Shown: piece after piece, positions 1-11,863 of the stretch
Layout: the number at the start of each line of letters is the position of its first letter
Numbering within the stretch: position 1 is the stretch's first letter
Assembly (NCBI GenBank): GCA_030674185.1
Contig: JAPXFY010000016.1
Coordinates: forward strand, 40,425,966-40,489,965
Direction of reading: 5' to 3'
Length of the DNA: 64,000 nt
Origin: Monoplex corrugatus
Taxonomy: Eukaryota > Mollusca > Gastropoda > Littorinimorpha > Ranellidae
Notes under the pieces: model-generated
Told to the model about the DNA's origin: nothing
The model's database searches: none
What the model saw: only the letters and a program-made list of their open reading frames with translations
Made by a program: the position numbers and the translations under genes

Positions 1-117
1 GAGTGAAACAGAATTCCATGGCAACAGTTTTGGACGTAAACTTGTTTCACGTGAACAACCCACATTCGTAGCTGTTACTCTAAAATACATTTAGTTCAGT
101 TTACGTCATGTTTCTTA

Positions 118-197
118 CCACCATCCACCACCACCACCACCACCCACCACCACCACCACCCACCACCACCACCACCACCACCACCACCACCCACCAG
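118..197. repeat. (CCA)n microsatellite
   Basis: Imperfect CCA/CCCA triplet tract followed at 199-290 by an A/T-rich AAT/AAC-type tract. Nothing else is recognised in the first 350 bases, which should be intron of the SRCR gene. Confidence 0.85.
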
Positions 198-356
198 CAA
201 TGATAATAGTAACAATAATAGTAATAATAATGATAACAATATAACAATAACAACAATGACAATAATGATAATCATAATAACAATAATTGGACATTTAAAT
301 GGCGCCTTTCATCAAGCACCAAGCGCTTTACAATTTACAACGTATAAATATGCAGG

Positions 357-595
357 TACACACACACATACACGCCCACATACACGCCTGCAGACACACG
401 TGCACAGATGCACATGCATGCATACACACACATGCAGCCCATGCGTATATATATACATATCTATGTATACATATGCACACGCAAACGCACATACATACGC
501 ACACAAGCACGTGCACACAGACACAAACACACACACAAAGACACACACAGACACAGACACACAGACAGACACACACACACACACAGACACACACA

Positions 596-664
<69 letters not shown>
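357..664. repeat. (CA)n microsatellite, impure 5' part and pure 3' part
   Basis: CA-rich tract, interrupted up to about 600 and then pure to 663. The several long open frames on both strands here (His-Thr and Cys-Val repeats) are dinucleotide translation artefacts. The stretch 665-1040 holds no feature I can name. Confidence 0.9.
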
Positions 665-669
<5 letters not shown>

Positions 670-1038
670 AACATCACAACACGTTTTGAAAGAATATGTC
701 AGCAGATAGGAAGACTGAGGATGTGGGCATTATAAAAGAACTGCTGGAAAAGAAGTGTTTGGAGATTGGATTTGACTGAAGGAAGGGAAGTACCACTATG
801 TATAAAGGACATCATTCTAAAACACGTACACATAGAAACTACACGAAGAGAACAAGAAGAAGAACATATTTTTATGCTCAAGGCTAGTGGCAGCCCTCGC
901 TTATGGAGGGTCTTCACAAATACAAGTACATTGTACTATTCATAAACATTCTACATTAATACAAATGAACAACGATAGTATAAAGAAATCACCATATTAT
1001 TGAATTAGAATCCAAGTAGTAATGAGAACGAGAGGTGT

Positions 1039-1148
<110 letters not shown>

Positions 1149-2082
1149 AAATGTGTTTTTACAAAAGTAACAGTAATAGTCTCTAATAAAACATAATGAT
1201 ACTACTGAATGTTGGTTATATAACAGTGTTACAGACTGAACCAAGATATACACATTCTTACATAAAATGTGACGCTGTATAGATGCAATCTGGTATGTGT
1301 TCAGTGTGTTAATGAAATGTAACAGAAGGTCCCCCTTGAAAGCTGCTGTGTTTTGATGGAGATTGCTAAAATGTCCACCCATTTCTTTTTTTTTGTTTTG
1401 ATTTTGTTTTTTGTCACCATCAAACCAAAACGTTTTTGGCCTTCATACACAGTCTCAGAACACATTTCTTTCTCTTTAGTTCTTATAACTCTATGCTCTG
1501 TTGTACTATAATCCGTTTTGTGTGTATGTGTGTGTGTGTGTGTGTCTGTGTGTTTGTTTGTGTGTGTATCTGTGTGTCTGTGTGTGTATGCATGTGCATG
1601 TGCGCGCAGGTTTCAGTTTTACTGTCAGTTTCTTAAGGTGACGTCTCCGTGCTCGAAATGAATTCCATATGTGCTTACGCCACAGATGCTGTGTGATGGG
1701 TAAGATAAAAATGACCGCAGTATAAGCCCTACGTGCTGGTAAGGCCTGTGGGAAAAAAAGCCTGCACGAGAGTTCAGCCCTACGCGTACGTTATAAGCAT
1801 GGAACTCTAACAGCTGAGCTCATGGGCCACCACGTGCAGGAGGAAGGGCAGGCTGTTTGTGTGATCATCTGATGCGTGTAATGAAATGAATATTGTACGC
1901 GTGTGTGTGCATGTGTGCTATGAAATTAATCGTTTTTGAAATGTTTGTTTTAGTAAGTGTGTAGTCGTGTATATTTCTAGTTTCTGATTGGTCTTGCACC
2001 TTTGCCTCTGGACACTTGGTGACTTTTCCATTGTCATTATTGTCATTATCGTCATCGTTGCAATCATCATTTTTGATTTCAG

Positions 2083-2200
2083 ACTTGGATGTTTTACGTG
2101 AGATGTTATGGCAACGAGAAAACCTTGTTTGACTGCTTCAATTACTGGGATTACCACAGCTACTATGCCAGGGATGCCAATGTTATCTGTAGTAACAACG
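2083..2200 (+). CDS. SRCR domain a, C-terminal exon
   Basis: Encodes the last ~40 residues of an SRCR domain, an extracellular disulfide-bonded binding module. The frame starts TWMFYVRCYGNEKTLFDC and ends ARDANVICSNN, matching the SRCR block C5-x(n)-L-x-x-C6 ... VxC8. The acceptor is TTTCAG at 2077-2082 and the donor is GTAAGA at 2201. It starts in phase 0 and ends in phase 1, the same layout as the second exon of domain i, and the start lies at the same place relative to C5. The N-terminal half must be upstream of the window. Oddity: the cysteine normally found between C6 and C8 (C7) is absent; aromatic residues occupy that stretch. In group A SRCR domains C7 pairs with C2, so C2 may also be missing upstream. 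The exon call rests on motif and splice sites, not on transcript data. Confidence 0.85.
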
Positions 2201-2309
2201 GTAAGAATATCCACTACTACTGTTCACTATCAGTGTCTTTTCGTGCTCATTGGTTATATTTTGTTTATCAGTTGGAAAGGAGATATTTTCATATCAGCTG
2301 GAAAGAGGC

Positions 2310-2363
2310 TGCGCGTGTGCATGTGTGCGTGTGTGTATGTGTTTATGTGTGTGTGTGCGTGTG

Positions 2364-2428
<65 letters not shown>

Positions 2429-2590
2429 TGTGTGTGTGTGTGTGGTGTGTGTGCACAAATTGGTACTGAAAGTGTCAAAACTATGTACACAAATAAACGT
2501 ACATTTTCATTGTCTTATTATAGCTGTGACAAATCCTTTCAGTTGTCAGTTTAAAAGAGGGACTGTTTCATGTAGACCCGAAGGACTTGT

Positions 2591-2655
<65 letters not shown>

Positions 2656-2735
2656 GGGGTGTGTGTGTTGGTGTGTGTGTGTGTGTGTGTGCATGCACGC
2701 GTGTGTGTGTGTTCGTACGCGCGCACGCGCATAAA
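2310..2735. repeat. Two (TG)n tracts in the intron after exon a
   Basis: TG-rich tracts at about 2310-2455 and 2591-2735, separated by about 135 bases of unique sequence. The open frames here are Cys-Val or His-Thr translations of dinucleotide repeat. Confidence 0.9.
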
Positions 2736-2794
2736 TGGAGCCAGAAAGTGTGAAAACTGTGTTGGTTGCCTGCTGTTCTTAATACAGGGACTGT

Positions 2795-3107
2795 CAGAGC
2801 TGCCAACCCTCCCGGATTTCCCGGGAATTTCCCGGATTTGAAAAACGATCCCGGAATCCTGGATCTGTCCAAAAAATCCCGGATTTTTAAAGTCTTGTGG
2901 AAAAACTTCTTTTTCATGCTTAAATATGCCAGGAGAGGCCATTTTTGTATTTTGAATTGGTGAAAAATCAATAGCTTCAGGGGGCGTTGCCCCCTCACCC
3001 CCACAAGGGGCTCTGCCCCTTGACCCCGCCAGGATGACCTAAGCGGCCCCCCTGGACCCCCCAGCTGATGATTCCTGTTTTTTGAACTTCAAAGGTTGGC
3101 AGCTATG
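2795..3107. mobile_element. MITE-like non-autonomous DNA transposon
   Basis: The 313-bp segment is bounded by 14-bp terminal inverted repeats, CAGAGCTGCCAACC at 2795-2808 and GGTTGGCAGCTATG at 3094-3107, with one mismatch. A direct repeat GACTGT flanks it at 2789-2794 and 3108-3113, consistent with a 6-bp target-site duplication. The interior carries short CCCGGGA/CCCGGAT iterations near the left end and an internal hairpin-like GGGGCGTTGCCCCCTC ... AAGGGGCTCTGCCCCTT near 2980-3020. There is no transposase. The superfamily is unassigned; a CAG terminus is compatible with hAT, but hAT elements make 8-bp duplications. Confidence 0.75.
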
Positions 3108-3323
3108 GACTGTTGTAACATCTGGAAAAATCTGCAAGCATTTTTCATCCAATTTGTGAAGGTCGTCCATGAGTGGATGCCTTTTCCACTAGGGTTCTGC
3201 CATCACAATTGGTTGTTTCCATGTGCTTTTGTCCATGTGTGGTCTCATTTAGTCATACTTGCATTTATGTATTTTTTGTTTCGTTTCTCCTTCCGAATAG
3301 TGTTTTCTTGATATATGAATGCA

Positions 3324-6300
3324 TGTTGCCTAGCCCACACCATGCAGTCTTTCTGTTGCTGTAGTCTGCATACTCCGTGATGTGCTATGCAGTCTTTCTG
3401 TTGCTGTAGTCTGCATACTCCGTGATGTGCTATGCAGTCTTTCTGTTGCTATAGTCTGCATACTCCGTGATGTGCTATGCAGTCTTTCTGTTGCTGTAGT
3501 CTGCATACTCCGTGATGTGCTATGCAGTCTTTCTGTTGCTGTAGTCTGCATACTCCGTGATGTGCCATGCAGTCTTTCTGTTGCTATAGTCTGCATACTC
3601 CGTGATGTGCTATGCAGTCTTTCTGTTGCTATAGTCTGCATACTCCGTGATGTGCCATGCAGTCTTTCTGTTGCTGTAGTCTGCATACTCCGTGATGTGC
3701 TATGCAGTCTTTCTGTTGCTATAGTCTGCATACTCCGTGATGTGCTATGCAGTCTTTCTGTTGCTGTAGTCTGCATACTCCGTGATGTGCTATGCAGTCT
3801 TTCCTTTGCTATAGTCTGCATACTCCGTGATGTGCTATGCAGTCTTTCTGTTGCTGTAGTCTGCATACTCCGTGATGTGCTATGCAGTCTTTCTGTTGCT
3901 GTAGTCTGCATACTCCGTGATGTGCTATGCAGTCTTTCTGTTGCTGTAGTCTGCATACTCCGTGATGTGCTATGCAGTCTTTCTGTTGCTATAGTCTGCA
4001 TACTCCGTGATGTGATATGCAGTCTTTCTGTTGCTGTAGTCTGCATACTCCGTGATGTGCTATGCAGTCTTTCTGTTGCTGTAGTCTGCATACTCCGTGA
4101 TGTGCCATGCAGTCTTTCTGTTGCTATAGTCTGCATACTCCGTGATGTGCTATGCAGTCTTTCTGTTGCTGTAGTCTGCATACTCCGTGATGTGCTATGC
4201 AGTCTTTCTGTTGCTGTAGTCTGCATACTCCGTGATGTGCCATGCAGTCTTTCTGTTGCTATAGTCTGCATACTCCGTGATGTGCTATGCAGTCTTTCTG
4301 TTGCTATAGTCTGCATACTCCGTGATGTGCCATGCAGTCTTTCTGTTGCTGTAGTCTGCATACTCCGTGATGTGCTATGCAGTCTTTCTGTTGCTATAGT
4401 CTGCATACTCCGTGATGTGCTATGCAGTCTTTCTGTTGCTGTAGTCTGCATACTCCGTGATGTGCTATGCAGTCTTTCCTTTGCTATAGTCTGCATACTC
4501 CGTGATGTGCTATGCAGTCTTTCTGTTGCTGTAGTCTGCATACTCCGTGATGTGCTATGCAGTCTTTCTGTTGCTGTAGTCTGCATACTCCGTGATGTGC
4601 TATGCAGTCTTTCTGTTGCTGTAGTCTGCATACTCCGTGATGTGCTATGCAGTCTTTCTGTTGCTATAGTCTGCATACTCCGTGATGTGATATGCAGTCT
4701 TTCTGTTGCTGTAGTCTGCATACTCCGTGATGTGCTATGCAGTCTTTCTGTTGCTGTAGTCTGCATACTCCGTGATGTGCTATGCAGTCTTTCTGTTGCT
4801 GTAGTCTGCATACTCCGTGATGTGCTATGCAGTCTTTCTGTTGCTGTAGTCTGCATACTCCGTGATGTGCTATGCAGTCTTTCTGTTGCTGTAGTCTGCA
4901 TACTCCGTGATGTGCTATGCAGTCTTTCTGTTGCTGTAGTCTGCATACTCCGTGATGTGCTATGCAGTCTTTCTGTTGCTGTAGTCTGCATACTCCGTGA
5001 TGTGCTATGCAGTCTTTCTGTTGCTATAGTCTGCATACTCCGTGATGTGCTATGCAGTCTTTCTGTTGCTATAGTCTGCATACTCCGTGATGTGCTATGC
5101 AGTCTTTCTGTTGCTATAGTCTGCATACTCCGTGATGTGCTATGCAGTCTTTCTGTTGCTATAGTCTGCATACTCCGTGATGTGCTATGCAGTCTTTCTG
5201 TTGCTATAGTCTGCATACTCCGTGATGTGCTATGCAGTCTTTCTGTTGCTGTAGTCTGCATACTCCGTGATGTGCTATGCAGTCTTTCTGTTGCTGTAGT
5301 CTGCATACTCCGTGATGTGCTATGCAGTCTTTCTGTTGCTTAGTCTGCATACTCCGTGATGTGCTATGCAGTCTTTCTGTTGCTGTAGTCTGCATACTCC
5401 GTGATGTGCTATGCAGTCTTTCTGTTGCTGTAGTCTGCATACTCCGTGATGTGCTATGCAGTCTTTCTGTTGCTTAGTCTGCATACTCCGTGATGTGCTA
5501 TGCAGTCTTTCTGTTGCTTAGTCTGCATACTCCGTGATGTGCTATGCAGTCTTTCTGTTGCTATAGTCTGCATACTCCGTGATGTGCTATGCAGTCTTTC
5601 TGTTGCTTAGTCTGCATACTCCGTGATGTGCTATGCAGTCTTTCTGTTGCTGTAGTCTGCATACTCCGTGATGTGCTATGCAGTCTTTCTGTTGCTGTAG
5701 TCTGCATACTCCGTGATGTGCTATGCAGTCTTTCTGTTGCTAGTAGTCTGCATACTCCGTGATGTGCTATGCAGTCTTTCTGTTGCTATAGTCTGCATAC
5801 TCCGTGATGTGCTATGCAGTCTTTCTGTTGCTGTAGTCTGCATACTCCGTGATGTGCTATGCAGTCTTTCTGTTGCTGTAGTCTGCATACTCCGTGATGT
5901 GCTATGCAGTCTTTCTGTTGCTTAGTCTGCATACTCCGTGATGTGCTATGCAGTCTTTCTGTTGCTATAGTCTGCATACTCCGTGATGTGCTATGCAGTC
6001 TTTCTGTTGCTGATAGTCTGCATACTCCGTGATGTGCTATGCAGTCTTTCATGTTGCTGTAGTCTGCATACTCCGTGATGTGCTATGCAGTCTTTCTGTT
6101 GCTATAGTCTGCATACTCCGTGATGTGCTATGCAGTCTTTATGTTGCTATAGTCTGCATACTCCGTGATGTACTATGCAGTCCTTCTGTTGCTATCAGTC
6201 TGCATACTCCGTGATGTGCTATGCAGTCTTTGTTGCTATAGTCTGCATACTCCGTGATGTGCTATGCAGTCTTTCTGTTGCTTAGTCTGCATACTCCGTG

Positions 6301-8345
6301 ATGTGACTATGCAGTCCTTATGTTGCTATAGTCTGCATACTCCGTGATGTACTATGCAGTCCTTATGTTGCTGTACAGTCTGCATACTCCGTGATGTACT
6401 GTGCAGTCCTTTGTTGCTATAGTCTGCATACTCCGTGATGTGCTATGCAGTCCTTATGTTGCTGTAGTCTGCATACTCCGTGATGTACTATGCAGTCCTT
6501 ATGTTGCTTAAGTCTGCATACTCCGTGATGTACTATGCAGTCCTTATGTTGCTGATAGTCTGCATACTCCGTGATGTACTATGCAGTCCTTATGTTGCTT
6601 ACAGTCTGCATACTCCGTGATTTGCATCTATTGCAGTCCTATGTCTGCAGCTTTGCTAAGTCTGCATACTCCGTGATGTCTATGCAGTCCTTTGTTGCTT
6701 ACAGTCTGCATACTCCGTGATGTACTATGCAGTCCTTATGTTGCTACAGTCTGCATACTCCGTGATGTACTATGCAGTCCTTATGTTGCTGTACAGTCTG
6801 CATACTCCGTGATGTACTATGCAGTCCTTATGTTGCTATACAGTCTGCATACTCCGTGATGTACTTGCAGTCTTATGTTGCTTACAGTCTGCATACTCCG
6901 TGATGTACTGTGCAGTCCTTATGTTGCTACAGTCTGCATACTCCGTGATGTACTATGCAGTCCTTATGTTGCTGTACAGTCTGCATACTCCGTGATGTAC
7001 TATGCAGTCCTTATGTTGCTACAGTCTGCATACTCCGTGATGTACTATGCAGTCCTTATGTTGCTTACAGTCTGCATACTCCGTGATGTACTATGCAGTC
7101 CTTATGTTGCTACAGTCTGCATACTCCGTGATGTACTATGCAGTCCTTATGTTGCTGTACAGTCTGCATACTCCGTGATGTACTGTGCAGTCCTTATGTT
7201 GCTGTACAGTCTCATACTCCGTGATGTACTGTGCAGTCCTTATGTTGCTACAGTCTGCATACTCCGTGATGTACTGTGCAGTCCTTATGTTGCTGTACAG
7301 TCTGCATACTCCGGATGTACTTGCGCCTTATGTGCTACGTCTGCATACTCCGTGATGTACATGCAGTCCTTATGTTGCTGTACAGTCTGCATACTCCGTG
7401 ATGTACTATGCAGTCCTTATGTTGCTTACAGTCTGCATACTCCGTGATGTACTATGCAGTCCTTATGTTGCTGTACAGTCTGCATACTCCGTGATGTACT
7501 ATGCAGTCCTTATGTTGCTACAGTCTGCATACTCCGTGATGTACTATGCAGTCCTTATGTTGCTGACAGTCTACATACTCCGTGATGTACTGTGCAGTCC
7601 TTATGTTGCTGTACAGTCTGCATACTCCGTGATGTACTATGCAGTCCTTATGTTGCTACAGTCTACATACTCCGTGATGTACTATGCAGTCCTTATGTTG
7701 CTGTACAGTCTGCATACTCCGTGATGTACTATGCAGTCCTTATGTTGCTGTACAGTCTGCATACTCCGTGATGTACTGTGCAGTCCTTATGTTGCTGTAC
7801 AGTCTGCATACTCCGTGATGTACTATGCAGTCCTTATGTTGCTGTACAGTCTGCATACTCCGTGATGTACTGTGCAGTCCTTATGTTGCTACAGTCTGCA
7901 TACTCCGTGATGTACTGTGCAGTCCTTATGTTGCTGTACAGTCTACATACTCCGTGATGTACTATGCAGTCCTTATGTTGCTGTACAGTCTGCATACTCC
8001 TTGATGTACTATGCAGTCCTTATGTTGCTACAGTCTGCATACTCCGTGATATACTATGCAGTCCTTATGTTGCTATAGTCTGCATACTCCGTGATGTACT
8101 ATGCAGTCCTTATGTTGCTGTACAGTCTGCATACTCCTTGATGTACTATGCAGTCCTTATGTTGCTATAGTCTGCATACTCCGTGATGTACTATGCAGTC
8201 CTTATGTTGCTACAGTCTACATACTCCGTGATGTACTATGCAGTCCTTATGTTGCTACAGTCTACATACTCCGTGATGTGTGTATGCACGTTGCCTAGCC
8301 CAAACTATGCATTCCTTCTGTTGTTATACAGTCTGCATACTCAGT
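3324..8345 (+). repeat. 45-bp minisatellite (about 110 units)
   Basis: Unit of the form AGTCTTTCTGTTGCTRTAG + TCTGCATACTCCGTGATG + TGCTATGC, 45 bp in the ordered part (3340-5340) and 44-49 bp in the more variable part (5340-8280). Downstream of about 6300 the dominant unit changes to ...AGTCCTTATGTTGCTACAG. Read on the gene strand, each unit has a pyrimidine-rich run ending in TAG or CAG, like a splice acceptor. Both array ends share an extra motif, GTTGCCTAGCCCA (3327-3340 and 8291-8304), so the ancestral unit was longer. Because 45 is a multiple of three, both strands stay open for about 650 codons (CSLSVAVVCILRD and TATERLHSTSRSMQT repeats). I do not regard these as genes. Confidence 0.95.
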
Positions 8346-8402
8346 CTTTGTCAGATGTGTACACTGGGTATTTTACTGTATCCATAAGCCTCCGAATACA
8401 GA

Positions 8403-9425
8403 CTAATAATAATAATGAAAATGATGGTGATGATGATGATGATGATATTATTATTATCATTATTATTATTATTATTATTATTATTGACGATGTTAATATG
8501 GCGCCAAATCTTGATACATAAATCAAATAAAATCGCTCACTCTCATCATTCACCAAAGCATCACTCGCAATGACGAAACTGAAAGGAAAAAAAATGCACA
8601 CAAACCGGGAGGAGAGGACAGGAGTGGAGTAGGTCAAAATGGTGGGCACGTGGAGGGGGAATAACTGCTGGACAAGAAAATACGTCTTCAAGTTAGACTT
8701 GAAGGAAGACAAAGTAATAACTGTCAAACAGACTGGGTAAGCTCGTTCTAGCTGTATGGACAGACATAGAAAAAGAATAGCCACCGACGGTAGAACATAT
8801 GTATCAAGGAGTCTAAAAACAAATAGTATCAGAAGCAGAGCAGAGAAAGGGCGCAGGGGAGGTAGATTTGGAGGTAGTCACGAAAAGAAATTGATGCAAT
8901 GCCATTGCTACACTTGTAGCATATTCGTCATCATCATCATCATCACCACCACCATCATCATCATCATTATTACTATCATCATTATTATATATAGATTTGT
9001 ATGAAATTCTTTTAATAATAGGCAATCAGTGTAGAAAATGAAGCAAAGGCGTGATATGATCATGCTTGTTTTTATGAAGGGCAAAGAGGGTCACAGAATT
9101 TTTTTTGGTGCTGGAGGCATACGACAGAAGAAGCAGGCAGGCCAGAGGCACAGAGAGTTACAATAATCAATATGACACAAGATAAGAGAAGTGAATTTAG
9201 ACTAATGGTGTTGAATTTGAATGATAACGTGGCAATTGACAGTAACACGACTGGCGATGTTTGGGTGATGAATTTCTGCAGTAGAGAGTTGAGGCTTTAG
9301 ATCAACGCCAAGGCTCTTGACTGAATCAGAAAGTACAGTGGTGTTGTCCCCTAGTTGAATAGAACAAACTTTTAAGATAGAAAGCTTGGGCATGGTGCCA
9401 ATGAGTATCGCTTCAGGCATGATTT
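8403..9425 (-). mobile_element. Old L2-like LINE copy, 3' portion
   Basis: Minus-strand element with its 3' tail at the low coordinate: (ATT/ATC)n at 8403-8486 next to a degenerate GCGC/ATTTGGCGCC junction. At 9202-9420 the minus strand translates to EAILIGTMPKLS ... SDSVKSLGVDLKPQLST, which aligns with EAILIGTRQKLS ... SDSVKNLGVCIDSTLSM in the younger L2-like copies of this window. That region lies just after the RT catalytic motif. The intervening sequence is decayed and carries an ATC/ATT tract at 8929-8995. It shares its 3' half with the copy at 30063-31370, so the two belong to one older subfamily. Confidence 0.8.
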
Positions 9426-9429
9426 CCAG

Positions 9430-9625
9430 GGATCTTAAACTTGTGTGTTTAATTTTCTACGTGCATATGCACACAAAATGGATTCATGCACTAGTAGACC
9501 GCAGATGTGTTGACCAGGCAGTTTGAAAATAACCCCGCAGTCGCCTTGCTGTGTCAGGCAGGATTGAATTCAAGACTGATATAAAAACTTGACAGTGCTA
9601 GCCGCTTGGCTATTACAGCACAGCT
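9430..9625 (-). mobile_element. Degenerate tRNA-derived SINE
   Basis: On the minus strand, 9597-9612 reads TAGCCAAGCGGCTAG, an A-box-like tRNA motif, and 9561-9573 reads TTGAATTCAATCC, a decayed B box. The body continues to about 9430 with ACGTGCATA and GATCTTAAA motifs that also occur in the SINE at 61560-61925, so both may belong to one family. No clear tail or target duplication was found. Confidence 0.5.
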
Positions 9626-9747
9626 GAGCAATTGATACTGACAACACAATCACGGAATTATCTGTTTTGTATGATTCATTTCGTTTCTGCATGAAGGCGT
9701 AGTTGGGTTACTCATGTACGTATTTGCATGTGTGTGTGTGCTTACAG

Positions 9748-9852
9748 TGCGTTTGTCACGGGGCAACCAGCTGTCTGTGGGTGTGGTGGAGGTGAACATC
9801 AACAACAACTGGGGCGCTGTCTGTGACAACCAGTGGAGTGAAAGAAACACTC
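9748..9852 (+). CDS. SRCR domain b, N-terminal exon
   Basis: Encodes VRLSRGNQLSVGVVEV ... NNNWGAVCDNQWSERNT, the opening beta strands and C2 of an SRCR domain. Acceptor TGCTTACAG at 9739-9747 follows a short TG-rich tract; donor GTAAGT at 9853. Phase 1 at both ends. Joined to 11864 it rebuilds a Gln codon and continues ...SERNT-Q-VTCKNLGY, a good SRCR match, which supports both splice sites. The intron therefore falls between C2 and C3, where domain e is also split but in phase 2. Confidence 0.9.
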
Positions 9853-10119
9853 GTAAGTATTCTTCTTTTCTTTCGATGTCCAGTTTTAAAGAAGGGAGAT
9901 CATTTCATGTTTCCGTGGAGAGATATGTGTGTTTGTGAGTGCGCGCTCACGTGTGTGTGTGTATGTTATCGAAATGCGTTAACAAACAGTTCCTGCTGTT
10001 TCTGGATGAATCTTTACCAAATTTTGGTCAAATGTGTCGGACCGTTGCAGAAACGTGAATGCATGAGTTTGGAGGACAAGGTATGAAGATTAGGATCATC
10101 TGCACCAAAACATTAGGGT

Positions 10120-10765
10120 GATTTATGTAGACCAGTTTGTGAAACGGTCCGGGACCGTTTCAGATCTGAACCGTTCTGAACCATTTGGCTCTGTTTACAC
10201 TGGCATGGTGAAAAGCGTACCGACAGCGTGCTGACCCCGAGCATAACCCGAGAAAACTTGTGTGGAATGCAGTGTGGTAAACATCTACTTGAGGAAGAAA
10301 CATGGCACCGCCCAGGAAGTACCATGCTGCTGCGGTTTGTGCTGCATGTAGTTTTTTTCCCCTTCGTGTGGCATTGCAGTGCCGTTCTTTCCTTTAGAAT
10401 TTGACTTGTTTTGCCAAACACTATAGATTTCTGACACAGCCAGTTGTTTCTTTCGAATCGACTCGTCAGCCCAAACTTGAATTAAAGATTTCGTCTCTTC
10501 TGCGCTTCAATTTACAGCCATTGCCAGGATAAAAAGAAAGGCGGCAAAACAGCGGGAAGAAAGAAAAAGCGCCAAAGGGGACAGCATTAGCGGCTGACCC
10601 ATGAAATAAACACCAGAATGCTGTAAGGTCATGAGCACAGCAGGCCCCGAACTGCTCCAGATCTGGAATGGTTCAGCCAGATAAAACGGAGTGTAAACAG
10701 CTTGCAATGCTTGGGAACCGTTCTGGGGTTATTCTGTTTTGCTAGTGTAAACCGGCTTGTCATTG
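10120..10765. repeat. Palindromic interspersed repeat, possible foldback or DNA-transposon remnant
   Basis: The left part (10160-10205) contains AGATCTGAACCGTTCTGAAC and GTTTACACTGGC. The right part (10655-10760) carries inverted relatives: CCAGATCTGGAATGGTTCAG, GAGTGTAAACAG and CTAGTGTAAACCGG. Imperfect inverted symmetry about a ~640-bp segment suggests a non-autonomous element. No transposase coding and no convincing target duplication were seen. Confidence 0.45.
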
Positions 10766-11269
10766 TGTAAAATCAGTACTTTTTGAGGAAGGTGTGTGAG
10801 CTGCGCTTTCTCAAGAACATCTGACAGTATGTAAAATCTGTTTTCACTGTTGTGACGTCTTTAGTTGTCTTCGATGCTCGTCAAGTTTTGTTTCATCTGA
10901 AGCTTCTTCAAGGGCACAGTGGCTGACATTCCAAATCATCTATCTTCATGATTGTACAGGATGAAACAAAAATTGTCAAAATTTCAAGGAATTGACTTTC
11001 TGTACAAGTTTGAGAGTTAGAGTTGTTCTTTGTATTTATATCTAATTTTCTTCTTCAGTGTGTGTCTATTGATGTGCAATGGTTTGTCCTTAGTGGCTCA
11101 GAGAAAAACACCACAATATACAGAATTGTGGCCTTTGAGCATCTTCCATTTAATAAAAATTAAACTTTAACAACTTGATGATTTGTATTGAAGGAAAAAG
11201 GTATATCAATCCCATACAATATTTGTTCTTACACATGTTTTGAAAAGCACATCCTTGAATTGTTGATAA

Positions 11270-11715
11270 AGTTATACCACTCTCCGGAAAAAACTTAGTT
11301 TATTCGTTCTGGATCTGTATTTAAGCATTTTTCCTTCAAATGCCAGCTTCGTTGACAAAACATGTTTTCTGAATGACAGACAATCGCATCCCACACATGA
11401 TTCTGTGTGGTGGACTGAAACAAGAACACTGTTACCGAGGAAGACCACTAAAGACAACGCAATGATTCTCCAATCTGATCAGTTGACGCATGAACTGGAA
11501 AGACATTGTCACCAGCTTAACAGTGGTGTAAGAAGCGCAGTGTCAGATTTGAACAGTGCAAAACAACTGCTATTCAACAGAACAGGGACCAACGGGAGCA
11601 GAACCCATGTCTGCTTCCCATGCAGTGCTGGCGGGAGAACATACATCTCCAGGACTGGTCTTGCATCCCACATCAAGAGCTACACCAGGCGCTGGAGACC
11701 AGTATGAGTGCTTAT
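11270..11715 (+). mobile_element. 3' fragment of an APE-type LINE
   Basis: The frame at 11405-11707 ends HVCFPCSAGGRTYISRTGLA then SHIKSYTRR, a C-x2-C ... SRTGLxSH zinc-knuckle-like tail typical of the C-terminus of some non-LTR retrotransposon ORF2 proteins. The full LINE at 55000-58195 has a related ending (CHSRIGLHSHSRKC). No catalytic RT motifs remain. The rest of the intron between 10770 and 11270 shows nothing recognisable. Confidence 0.6.
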
Positions 11716-11863
11716 CCATTTTATCAGATGCTGGTGTCCTCTGTTTTCTGAGTATTTTATTTGGGTATTAAGGTTTAGATAATCACGAAGTCCTTTCATT
11801 CCAGATGATTTGATTTAAGTATTAAGTGTAGGTAATCACAAAGTGTTCTTTTCTCCTATGTAG

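Noticed and set aside
3330..5343. Open frames of about 650 codons on both strands of the 45-bp array
   Set aside because: They exist only because the unit is a multiple of three with no stop in those phases. Strict mirroring on both strands and frame loss where unit length changes argue against coding.
9714..9938. A 74-codon stand-alone ORF over exon b1
   Set aside because: Only 9748-9852 is coding; the flanks are intron, shown by the acceptor and donor and by the SRCR continuation in exon b2.
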